Shown one piece after another: positions 6,486 to 12,391 of a stretch of 12,531 nt of DNA. A model generated the notes under the pieces. That model saw only the letters and a list, made by a program, of their open reading frames with translations. It made no database searches and was not told the origin of the DNA. Each line of letters starts with the position of its first letter. Position 1 is the first letter of the stretch. Where the stretch lies: contig JACRKK010000080.1 in assembly GCA_016219795.1 (NCBI GenBank), positions 1-12,531 on the forward strand. Reading direction: 5' to 3'. Source of the stretch: Candidatus Woesearchaeota archaeon. Its GTDB lineage: Archaea > Nanobdellota > Nanobdellia > Woesearchaeales > JACRKL01. The position numbers and the translations under genes are program-made.

Positions 6486-6508
6486 TATTGTCTTCTCTTG
6501 AGGGTAAT

Positions 6509-7171
6509 ATGCATATTGACGAAATAAGAACGGTACTCCATCCTGCCCTATTTGTCATCCAGTCCAAGGAGATTACTGAACTGCGGCCGGCCCAGTCCAA
6601 GGCAATAAATGCTGGCCTCCTTAAAGGAAAGAATATCCTGGTCTGCACGCCTACAGCGTCAGGAAAGACCCTGATTGCCGAGCTTGCGATGCTTGAGGCA
6701 GTCTTGAGCGGAAAAGGAAAAGCCATCTACATTGCACCACTCAAAGCGCTTGCGTCGGAAAAATACAAGGCGTTTTCCAAGAAATACAGCACGGTTGCAA
6801 AAGTGGCACTCTCCATTGGAGAATTGGATAGTGCTGATTCGTATCTTGAGTGCTATGACCTGATTATGTGTACTGCAGAGAAGCTTGACAGCCTGCTGCG
6901 GCATCACTGCCCCTGGTTATCTTCGGTGCGGGTGGTTGTCGTGGATGAAATCCACCTCTTAAACGACCCGGAGCGGGGGCCCACCCTTGAGATTCTCATG
7001 ACGCTTTTGCGCATGCTTCTGCCCAAGATGCAGCTTATCGGGCTTTCTGCAACCATTGGGAATCCGGAAGAGCTTGCCTCATGGATGCAGGCAACTTTGG
7101 TGACGGACAGCTGGAGGCCTGTCACGCTTGAGAAAGGCATTTATTTTGAGGGTGAGCTTGAGTTTGTGTAG
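6509..7171 (+). CDS. Ski2/Hel308-like DEXH helicase, first RecA lobe only (truncated)
   Basis: The 220 residues match the N-terminal lobe of archaeal Hel308/Ski2-type helicases: LRPAQ (Q-motif, 25-29), Walker A TPTASGKT (47-54), motif Ia APLKALASEK, GELDS (Hel308 usually GDYDS), motif Ib TAEKLDSLLR, DEIH (146-149) and LSATIGNPEELASWM (179 on). It then stops at about WRPVTLEKGIYFEGELEFV, where the normal protein of roughly 700 residues goes into its second RecA lobe. The second lobe, winged helix and ratchet domains are missing, and none is visible downstream, where an OB-fold gene runs in on the other strand and overlaps by 31 bases. Without lobe two it cannot unwind DNA by the usual mechanism, though it might bind ATP. 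It may be a decayed gene, half of a split gene, or a DNA rearrangement. Confidence 0.85.
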   Translation: MHIDEIRTVLHPALFVIQSKEITELRPAQSKAINAGLLKGKNILVCTPTASGKTLIAELAMLEAVLSGKGKAIYIAPLKALASEKYKAFSKKYSTVAKVALSIGELDSADSYLECYDLIMCTAEKLDSLLRHHCPWLSSVRVVVVDEIHLLNDPERGPTLEILMTLLRMLLPKMQLIGLSATIGNPEELASWMQATLVTDSWRPVTLEKGIYFEGELEFV

Positions 7172-7494
7172 GTTTTTTCTGCAATAATTTCTTTTTTCTC
7201 TCTGTAGGATTGAACCTTTCCCTTAATGAGGATGGCATCTCCTTCTTTGGCGTCAACTCTGTCAAAGGAGATGATGGGTACGAGTTCCAGTCTCTGTACT
7301 ATCAGCCGCGTTACATTGTTGGTTACGGAAATGTTGGTGATAATCCCCTGGACCGTTATTTCCTGATCTTCCTCCAGAAGCGAAAGCGGCTGGGTGTTTA
7401 TGTCTTTGGGAAGCATGCCTGCAAGAATGTAGAGTATGCATATCCCTGCCACTGCGCATCCTAACGCTATCTTGAATAGATGACCTTCATTCAT
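7141..7494 (-). CDS. Membrane-anchored OB-fold protein
   Basis: The product has 117 residues: a single N-terminal hydrophobic segment (about 7-27) that would anchor it, a short linker, then an OB-fold-like domain (about 45-108) with the pattern EITVQGIITNISVTNN...RLIVQR...EGDAILIKGKVQSYREKKEIIAEK. This resembles the small OB-fold (tRNA_anti/RecJ-like) domains that bind nucleic acid, but here it is tied to the membrane, probably facing outward by the N-in rule since the N-terminus is short. It follows the ABC ATPase gene by 57 bases on the same strand; a possible TATA (CATATTAA, about 7520-7527) 27 bases upstream would give it its own leaderless transcript. Its 3' end overlaps the truncated helicase gene. 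Function unknown. Confidence 0.75.
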   Translation of the reverse strand: MNEGHLFKIALGCAVAGICILYILAGMLPKDINTQPLSLLEEDQEITVQGIITNISVTNNVTRLIVQRLELVPIISFDRVDAKEGDAILIKGKVQSYREKKEIIAEKTYTNSSSPSK

Positions 7495-7551
7495 GGAGGG
7501 GAGAATCAGGATGTTCCCTTAATATGTTTTTTTCAGAAAAATCCGAAAGGT

Positions 7552-8430
7552 TTACGGTTTGTGCACAAGTTTCACTACAGAATCTTCAAGGGATGCTTGG
7601 TGTACGGAGCGGATGCGTGCCTTATTCTTGACGAGTATGGCGATGACTTCCGGTGTCTTGTCTTTATCGGAGAAGGTGATGGTGAGTGTGTTTGCTTCTG
7701 ATGCAACGGTAGCATCTTTCAATGTTTTGAGAATGGATACAAAACTGCCTGCAGCCTGTTCAAGTGTTATGGCAACACTGTTCTGTTGCTGGAGAAATGT
7801 TTTGAGTTTTTCCTGTACGATGAGCTTACCTTCCTGCATGATGATGACCTCATCGCACAACTGTTCTAGTTCTGCAAGATTATGGCTGCTGATGAAGAGC
7901 GTTGCTTTTTTCCGAAGTTGGAGAAGCTGTTGTTTGAGGTGATGTGCCATGCCTGGATCCAGGCCTGCGGTCGGCTCGTCTAGGATGATTAATCTTGGCG
8001 TTCCCAAAATTGCCTGAGCAATGCCTACTATCTTTCGCTGGCCGTGGGAGAGCTGGCCGGTTTTTCTGTCCTGTAGTTTAAATAGCTGCAGAAGTTTTTT
8101 TCCTTCTTCTTTTGCTTCAGTTTTTGTGTAGCCTTTCAATTTACCATAGAGGGTGAGATGGTCAAGTGCTGTCCGCTGGGGATGCAGCTGCGCATCCTGG
8201 GGAAGAAATCCAATATCCTTGTTTGCTGCCTCTGGCTTTTTGCCAAGCACAAGAACTTCTCCTGCACTAGGTTTTATGAGGCCGGTGAGCATGCCCATGG
8301 TTGTTGTCTTTCCTGCGCCGTTGGGGCCGATAAGGCCTGTGATGCTTCCTTCTTTTATAGTGAAGGAAAGGTTATCTACTGCTGTGAACTTTCCAAATCT
8401 TTTGGTGATGCTCCTTGCTTCAACAATCAC
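7552..8430 (-). CDS. ABC-2 type exporter, ATP-binding subunit
   Basis: The 292-residue ATPase powers the membrane partner encoded just upstream. Walker A is GPNGAGKTT (35-43), the Q-loop Gln is at 78 (FLPQD), the signature is LSHGQ at 127-131 (His in place of the usual second Gly), Walker B and D-loop are LIILDEPTAGLDP, and the switch His is at 183 (SSHNLAE). About 75 residues follow the nucleotide domain (roughly 216-292), as in many drug, lipid or Cu-related (NosF-like) ABC-2 ATPases. It starts with GTG, and that codon overlaps the permease stop (GTGA), so synthesis is coupled. The substrate is not evident. Confidence 0.95.
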   Translation of the reverse strand: MIVEARSITKRFGKFTAVDNLSFTIKEGSITGLIGPNGAGKTTTMGMLTGLIKPSAGEVLVLGKKPEAANKDIGFLPQDAQLHPQRTALDHLTLYGKLKGYTKTEAKEEGKKLLQLFKLQDRKTGQLSHGQRKIVGIAQAILGTPRLIILDEPTAGLDPGMAHHLKQQLLQLRKKATLFISSHNLAELEQLCDEVIIMQEGKLIVQEKLKTFLQQQNSVAITLEQAAGSFVSILKTLKDATVASEANTLTITFSDKDKTPEVIAILVKNKARIRSVHQASLEDSVVKLVHKP

Positions 8431-9116
8431 AGGATATCAGTCCTCCAGAACAGGATGAGGCCCAAAATTCCATAGCCTAATGCAAAGAGGGTCAGCCCAA
8501 GGTAGACTGGCGTAAGATGGGCGTACCAGAATAGCGAGAGGTAATAAGGGGAGGTGAACCGAAGGATGACTAGGATGATGAGTGCCAGCAGCGAAATATA
8601 GAGGGTTCTCTGCGGTTTTTTGAAAAGGACAGAGAATAGAAACGCGAGGGAGAGGAATGCTGCTGCATAGACTAAGAGATACAATGCATAGGACAAAACT
8701 GTTATCCAGGGGATGGGGTCTGCGGAGAAGATGCCCCCCACCAGAAAAAGCAAGGTTGGTACGCTGATGATGGTGAGAAGCGCTGCATATTTGGCCAAGA
8801 ATATTGTCTGTCGTGAGGTCCTATACGCTAGGTATTTCATGGAGCCGGTGGCCAGTTCACCGGCGATGCTGTCGTAACTTACAACGATGATGAGGATGGG
8901 CAGGAGGATAAGACTTAGGAGGACAACAGCATAGAATGCAAGGGGGAGTTCCGGCAAGGCAAGGTAGCTGCCAAACGGCTCAAAGAGGTTCCCCAGTTTA
9001 ATGCCTGCAAAAAGGACAGCAAGATAGACGGCAAGAAGCACGATGATTTTTTTGCTTTTGAATGCTTGCTTTACCTCATCTCCATAGAGGATTCCAAAAT
9101 CGCGCATGGTGTGCAT
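8427..9116 (-). CDS. ABC-2 type exporter, membrane subunit
   Basis: The 229-residue protein has about six hydrophobic segments, starting near residues 23-40 and ending with a segment at about 205-224. The layout (short cytosolic N-terminus, YDSIAGELATGSMKYLAYRTSR between the second and third membrane segments) is that of NosY-like ABC-2 permeases, where a conserved E.xxGT/S region contacts the ATPase. Two such subunits would pair with two copies of the ATPase. The start is supported by a TATA box centred 27 bases before ATG 9116; a second ATG three codons in (9107) is possible. Substrate unknown. Confidence 0.9.
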   Translation of the reverse strand: MHTMRDFGILYGDEVKQAFKSKKIIVLLAVYLAVLFAGIKLGNLFEPFGSYLALPELPLAFYAVVLLSLILLPILIIVVSYDSIAGELATGSMKYLAYRTSRQTIFLAKYAALLTIISVPTLLFLVGGIFSADPIPWITVLSYALYLLVYAAAFLSLAFLFSVLFKKPQRTLYISLLALIILVILRFTSPYYLSLFWYAHLTPVYLGLTLFALGYGILGLILFWRTDIL

Positions 9117-9137
9117 GCGTTTTCCAGATGGCAGGGA

Positions 9138-9147
9138 TTATATAAAA
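9138..9147 (-). promoter_or_regulatory. TATA box of the ABC exporter operon
   Basis: The minus strand reads TTTATATAAT, centred about 27 bases before the ATG at 9116. It lies in the 56-base gap after the aminopeptidase stop, so the exporter genes have their own promoter and a leaderless start. Confidence 0.6.
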
Positions 9148-9172
9148 TCTGTGTTTTCTACCTGGTTTTGGC

Positions 9173-10858
9173 CTATCTGGTCGTTGCAGCGTACTGTTGG
9201 AATGCTTTGATGGATGCTGCAACAGGAAGCTGCCCAAAAACAGGTTCTGTTCCCCTATATTTTACTTGTTCTGGTTTCGCAAGCGAGCCGGCAATGTCAA
9301 GATGCAAGAGCTCTTTATCGGTGAATGCTTTGAGGAAGTGGTAGCCGTCAAATGCACCACCGGGTCCGTCAGACATATTAGCCACATAATCCTTGCCAAA
9401 CATGCTTTTCCTTAATCTTGCTGGCTGTTCTGGTTGCGGCTGGAGATGGAAAAAACGCTGGCAGGTCTCGTCGCCAGCGTCAATGAACTGTCTTATAAAT
9501 CTGGTAGATCTTCCGTCTTTTTCATACTCATTTGCAATGATGCCGCCTCTATATGAATTGCCACCTGCGTTTGCCATAGATCCCGTCAATGTTGAGAAGT
9601 CAACCATATACTCCACATCTTTGTCCATGTCTGCCAGTACAACAGCGGTCGACATTGCTACTCTTCCTTCTGCATCAGGGTGGACGACAACAAACGGGGA
9701 GTATGGTTTGCCACTAGCATTGTTGCCCATGGTATATATAGATCCCGGCTTGAAAGCGTTTGCATCAATGTTGTTCTCAGAGATGGTAAAGTAGAAATCA
9801 ATGTTGATGGGGGTGTTTGTTCTTGCAAGTCCCTCCATAAGGCCAAGGACAGTTGCTGCTCCTCCCATGTCTCCATTCATCTCTGCCATAGAGGGGTATG
9901 GTTTAGGATAGTACCCTCCTGTGTCAAATGTTATTCCCTTGCCGATAACCGCTATTTTTTTCTTTGTGCGGGTATCTCCTCTGTAGGAGACGCGGACCAG
10001 TGCAGCCTCTTTGCTTCCCCTTGCAACAGCAGCAAGTCCCGCATAAGGGTGGTCTTGCTGGTGCTCCATGAGTTCCTCTTTTTTTACAACCTCTTCTACC
10101 TTCAGCGAATCGTATCTTCCTGCAACTTTTGTAATGGCATCTACTAGTTTATATGGAGTTATGATGTTACTTGAGGCTTCAAGCAGCAGCCTGACGTTGC
10201 TTTCTGTTGCTACAATATCTGCAGCAGACTTGAATGCAGCTTTGTAAGATTCCTCTTCTGGAGCTAAGAACCGTATCTCTTTTAGGTGGGAGTCGTTTTT
10301 GCGGAAGGGTGAGAGTGTTCTTGTTCCCTGATAGCCAGAACTTGCTGCAGCATAAGTGATGGTCTCCACAAGCTGGTCATTTGAGAAGCGGGTTCTGGTG
10401 CTGTCAAGCATCATATCAAGGGCAATTGTTTTGGGTACACCAAGTTTCTCCACTTCCTGGATGCCTGCGCCCACTGCGTTTCGGAGGACTTCAAGCGGGT
10501 AGTGAGGAGAATGGCCGTTGGGTTCGTTCCAGAATTTTTTCTTGCCCAGGCCAACTACTGCGTACATCCGCCCATTAGCATCAAGCAATCTTGCAGCACC
10601 CTCTTTTCCTAATTTTTTTGCTCCGCCATATTTTTTCATTGACTCTTTGAGAGCTTTGAGTGTCCTGTTGGAGTGCACGTTTAATTCTGGATTTAGGCTG
10701 TCGAGGTCTTTATCGTCTTCAAAGAGGCCGATGATGTATACACCATTCTCTTTTGTGTTGAAAAAATCATGTCCGCCAGAAAGAAGTGTATGATCAAGAA
10801 CAACAGGAATATCAGGTATTGGGTTTGCTAATCTGTCTTCCAGACTTGGTGTAGTCAT
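9173..10858 (-). CDS. Leucyl aminopeptidase (M17 family)
   Basis: A cytosolic metallopeptidase that removes N-terminal residues from peptides. From ATG 10858 it has 561 residues, somewhat long for the family because of an enlarged N-terminal domain. All M17 metal and catalytic residues can be placed: Lys307 and Asp312 in GKGITFDTGG, Lys319 in YYPKP, Asp330 in NGDMGGA, and Asp395, Glu397 and Arg399 in HPDAEGR, a variant of the usual NTDAEGR. The frame stays open to an ATG at 10900, but a TATA box directly abuts that codon. ATG 10858 follows a GGAGGGGGGG ribosome site, so it is the likely start. It is a single-gene unit; the gene downstream has its own promoter. Confidence 0.93.
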   Translation of the reverse strand: MTTPSLEDRLANPIPDIPVVLDHTLLSGGHDFFNTKENGVYIIGLFEDDKDLDSLNPELNVHSNRTLKALKESMKKYGGAKKLGKEGAARLLDANGRMYAVVGLGKKKFWNEPNGHSPHYPLEVLRNAVGAGIQEVEKLGVPKTIALDMMLDSTRTRFSNDQLVETITYAAASSGYQGTRTLSPFRKNDSHLKEIRFLAPEEESYKAAFKSAADIVATESNVRLLLEASSNIITPYKLVDAITKVAGRYDSLKVEEVVKKEELMEHQQDHPYAGLAAVARGSKEAALVRVSYRGDTRTKKKIAVIGKGITFDTGGYYPKPYPSMAEMNGDMGGAATVLGLMEGLARTNTPINIDFYFTISENNIDANAFKPGSIYTMGNNASGKPYSPFVVVHPDAEGRVAMSTAVVLADMDKDVEYMVDFSTLTGSMANAGGNSYRGGIIANEYEKDGRSTRFIRQFIDAGDETCQRFFHLQPQPEQPARLRKSMFGKDYVANMSDGPGGAFDGYHFLKAFTDKELLHLDIAGSLAKPEQVKYRGTEPVFGQLPVAASIKAFQQYAATTR

Positions 10859-10900
10859 ATATATCCCCCCCTCCAATTCTGGAAAGAGAGTATTGGGCAT

Positions 10901-10909
10901 TATAAAAAT
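10901..10909 (-). promoter_or_regulatory. TATA box of the aminopeptidase gene
   Basis: The minus strand reads TTTTTATAA, touching the in-frame ATG at 10900. Transcription would begin near 10878, giving a leader of about 20 bases that contains the GGAGGGGGGG at 10865-10874. This excludes the upstream ATG and, unlike its neighbours, gives a leadered mRNA. Confidence 0.55.
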
Positions 10910-10974
10910 ATTGTCTTTTTTCTGAGGAGAAATTTGTTACTGTCTTTCGGCAAAACAACTGGAAAAACCACAGC

Positions 10975-10984
10975 ACTTAAAAAG
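10975..10984 (+). promoter_or_regulatory. Possible TATA box of the hairpin RNA / tRNA-Leu unit
   Basis: ACTTAAAAAG is the best TATA-like sequence before the tRNA. It would start a transcript near 11003-11008, which would then run through three hairpins into the tRNA. Bases 10910-10974 show nothing else. Confidence 0.35.
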
Positions 10985-11002
10985 AGGAGCTATTTTCTGA
11001 GA

Positions 11003-11136
11003 ATTAGCTGCTGATCAATTATCTGCGGGCAAAGTAGACGAAGTCTACAGGCCCGCAGCAGTAAAAATCGGAAAGTTCGGTGGATTTGGCGTAGCCAATA
11101 TCCACCTTGACTAAATTGCCAGCTGATTTTTCAGCT
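11003..11136 (+). ncRNA. Candidate structured RNA or leader upstream of tRNA-Leu
   Basis: Three strong hairpins stand in a row. A: CTGCGGGC (11023-11030) with GCCCGCAG (11051-11058), and inside it GTAGAC/GTCTAC around GAA, with AAA opposite AG as an internal loop. B: GGTGGAT (11079-11085) with ATCCACC (11100-11106), and inside it TTGGC/GCCAA around GTA. C: CAGCTGA (11120-11126) with TCAGCTG (11131-11137) around TTTT; its last base is base 1 of the tRNA. There is no ORF. It could be a guide RNA (hairpin A recalls an H/ACA stem, but no ACA box is at the right place), a processed tRNA leader, or DNA palindromes from a mobile element. The 5' end is a guess from the TATA-like site. Confidence 0.45.
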
Positions 11137-11270
11137 GCGGGGATGCCAGAGCGGTCAAATGGGACAGGCTTAGGACACAAATCATACCCAGGTGTGATGA
11201 GCGGAAACGCAATGACTGTAAGACACCTGTTGGCTTAGTGCCTACGTGGGTTCAAATCCTACTCCCCGCA
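11137..11270 (+). tRNA. tRNA-Leu (anticodon UAG) with a 50-nt intron
   Basis: Acceptor stem GCGGGGA (11137-11143) pairs with TCCCCGC (11263-11269), and the discriminator is A (11270), right for Leu. The D stem is CCA/TGG; the anticodon stem is ACAGG (11164-11168) with CCTGT (11226-11230); the anticodon TAG is at 11171-11173, reading CUA. A long variable arm (11231-11245, GGC/GCC) marks a type II tRNA; the T arm is GTGGG-TTCAAAT-CCTAC. CCA is not encoded. An intron lies between positions 37 and 38 (11175-11224), the canonical archaeal site. The mature tRNA has 84 bases before CCA is added. Confidence 0.93.
11175..11224 (+). other. tRNA intron with bulge-helix-bulge splice motif
   Basis: CTTA (11169-11172) pairs with TAAG (11219-11222) as the 4-bp central helix. 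It is flanked by 3-base bulges GGA (11173-11175) and ACA (11223-11225). Cutting between the second and third base of each bulge, as archaeal splicing endonuclease does, joins G37 to A38 exactly. The helix on the intron side is weak (CA/TG, then TCAT/ATGA after mismatches). The intron also has a small GCG-GAAA-CGC stem. Confidence 0.85.
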
Positions 11271-11271
11271 T
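11255..11271 (+). repeat. 17-bp direct repeat, copy 1 (3' end of tRNA-Leu)
   Basis: AATCCTACTCCCCGCAT covers the 3' side of the T arm, the acceptor strand, the discriminator and one flanking base. It is repeated exactly at 11386-11402. tRNA 3' ends are common integration sites for archaeal viruses and plasmids, which leave such repeats. Confidence 0.85.
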
Positions 11272-11385
11272 TATTTCATCCAGGAGTTGGAGCATCAGTA
11301 GCCCCTTCAATAAAGGATGTTACTGGGCGTCGTGTGGCTTTATGCCGCACACTTTCCCCCAGCACTTTTGTAAAGGGCTGGTGGT
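11272..11385. other. Hairpin-bearing segment between the tRNA repeats
   Basis: There is no ORF of note. Seen are CTGGG (11323-11327) with CCCAG (11358-11362), enclosing GTGTGGC (11332-11338) with GCCGCAC (11344-11350); and CAGC-CTTT (11360-11368) with AAAG-GCTG (11372-11380). It may be the remnant of an integrated element or an RNA processed from the tRNA transcript. Confidence 0.4.
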
Positions 11386-11402
11386 AATCCTACTCCCCGC
11401 AT
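11386..11402 (+). repeat. 17-bp direct repeat, copy 2
   Basis: This is an exact copy of the tRNA-Leu 3' end. GTGG stands just before it, as in the tRNA T stem, but the four or so bases that form the start of the T loop are missing. It cannot be the 3' end of a working tRNA. A T7 run (11406-11412) follows this copy, not copy 1. Confidence 0.85.
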
Positions 11403-11405
11403 CTC

Positions 11406-11412
11406 TTTTTTT
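11406..11412 (+). terminator. T7 run, probable terminator of the tRNA unit
   Basis: Seven T's follow the second repeat copy. Archaeal RNA polymerase stops at such runs without needing a hairpin. No similar run follows the tRNA itself, so the original terminator seems to have been moved away by the 131-bp insertion. Confidence 0.45.
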
Positions 11413-11449
11413 GATTAAGTGATAGCATACAAGACTAAAACCCACCTGA

Positions 11450-12142
11450 TTATGCTGCCAGCGTGATGTTATCATAATAATAGTTGAATATCCATTCCCA
11501 AACCGTGCCTGCTTTTGCCCACTCCTGGCTGCCCCATTGGGTCATTTGGAGTCCATCTACTTTTGAACTATTACCGGCTTGTCCATCAAAATAGCGTGCT
11601 TCAAGAAGATCATTATTTTTTAATGCGTAGAAGTCCCAAGTCGTATCTACTGCCTTATCACCCCGACTATTATTGCTGTTCTCAAAATACATTTGATCAC
11701 AGGTGAAGTCGACAACGTCGGCGCCGGTCTCTGGCCATTTTTGATCAGTATAAAACCGAATTGTGTACCAGGGAGCTAACTTAGCAGCTACCGCACCTGA
11801 CCTTAAACTTTCCGTCATCCAAAAAGTAGGTCCAGTCCATTCATTAGGTAAGACGTCTTTAACGTATTCTTTGAAGTCAACCGTTTTAAGATAAAAGCCA
11901 GGAGTGCCTGTAAGAATCTGATCATTAATATATGCATCTAATCCTTGCAGACTTCCATTACCATATACAGCAACCATCTTGCTTTCACATTCTGCTTTAT
12001 CAAAATAGCTAAATCCTGTAACAGCAACGGTAATGTTTTTTGGAGAGTGTAACATTTCACCTAATCCTTGGGATGAAAACATTACTAAGAAGAGTAGTGA
12101 TAATATACACTTTCCAAAACAGTGAATTCCATTACATTTCAT
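11450..12142 (-). CDS. Secreted protein of unknown function
   Basis: The 230-residue product begins with a signal peptide: a hydrophobic core at 13-22 (ILSLLFLVMF) and a likely cut after GLG at 26-28. The mature part is rich in Trp, Tyr and Asp/Asn (PNEWTGPTFWMTES, WEWIFNYYYDN) and keeps only two Cys, 52 and 148, which could form a disulfide. The composition suits an extracellular beta-rich, perhaps carbohydrate-binding, domain; that is a guess. The ATG lies four bases after the stop of the upstream, IS-interrupted gene, so the two formed an operon whose promoter side is now cut off by the IS. The gene is more AT-rich than the housekeeping genes in the middle of the window. I do not recognise a family. 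Confidence 0.75.
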   Translation of the reverse strand: MKCNGIHCFGKCILSLLFLVMFSSQGLGEMLHSPKNITVAVTGFSYFDKAECESKMVAVYGNGSLQGLDAYINDQILTGTPGFYLKTVDFKEYVKDVLPNEWTGPTFWMTESLRSGAVAAKLAPWYTIRFYTDQKWPETGADVVDFTCDQMYFENSNNSRGDKAVDTTWDFYALKNNDLLEARYFDGQAGNSSKVDGLQMTQWGSQEWAKAGTVWEWIFNYYYDNITLAA

Positions 12143-12146
12143 ATAA

Positions 12147-12391
12147 CTACCCTGTGTTGGTGTTCCTAAAGCCTATGTCTAGGATATAAACATTGTTTTC
12201 AAGCATTTGTAGACCGCCTGAATTAAGGTACCCCGTAATTCCTAGTGGACCACTTTTCTCTATTTGGATATTATCACCTAAATCCTCTTGTATTTTTGCT
12301 GTTATTTCAGTTGATTTATTCCATGCTTCTACTCTAAACCGAATGCCTATTGGAACAAATTCTTGCTCTTGAAGCTTTTTATATAACGAAT
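12147..12391 (-). pseudogene. 3' part of a gene interrupted by an IS1-type element
   Basis: The minus strand has an open frame of 80 codons ending at TAG (12147-12149), with protein-like content (KKLQEQEFVPIGIRFRVEAW, then NKSTEITAKIQEDLG, GPLGITGYLNSGG and NNVYILDIGFRNTNTG). No start codon exists in this frame near its 5' side. The frame runs straight into the IS end at 12392, where it meets a stop within the IS. The 5' part should therefore lie beyond the IS, outside the window. The stop is four bases before the ATG of the secreted protein gene, so this was the first or an earlier gene of that operon. The alternating strand pattern and Asn/Gly content would suit a surface protein, but the family is unknown. 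Confidence 0.65.

Noticed and set aside
5900..6508. Long in-frame extension upstream of the helicase fragment.
   Set aside because: It is the antisense of mdh and its promoter; helicase similarity begins only after ATG 6509, which has a TATA box at the right distance.
6419..6541. 41-codon extension of malate dehydrogenase.
   Set aside because: It covers the mdh TATA box and the intergenic region; the family sequence starts at MKKVAIIGAG.
11023..11062. Hairpin A as a box H/ACA guide RNA.
   Set aside because: There is no ACA/ANA box at the expected distance, and the internal loop is too small for a guide pocket.
11175..11224. Intron as a complete box C/D guide RNA.
   Set aside because: Box C is present but there is no box D (CTGA) and no clear C'/D' pair in the intron.
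11300..11401. A second, degenerate tRNA or a trans-split 3' tRNA half ending at the repeat copy.
   Set aside because: The T loop is missing (GTGG joins TAATCC directly), and no matching acceptor 5' strand or anticodon stem is seen.
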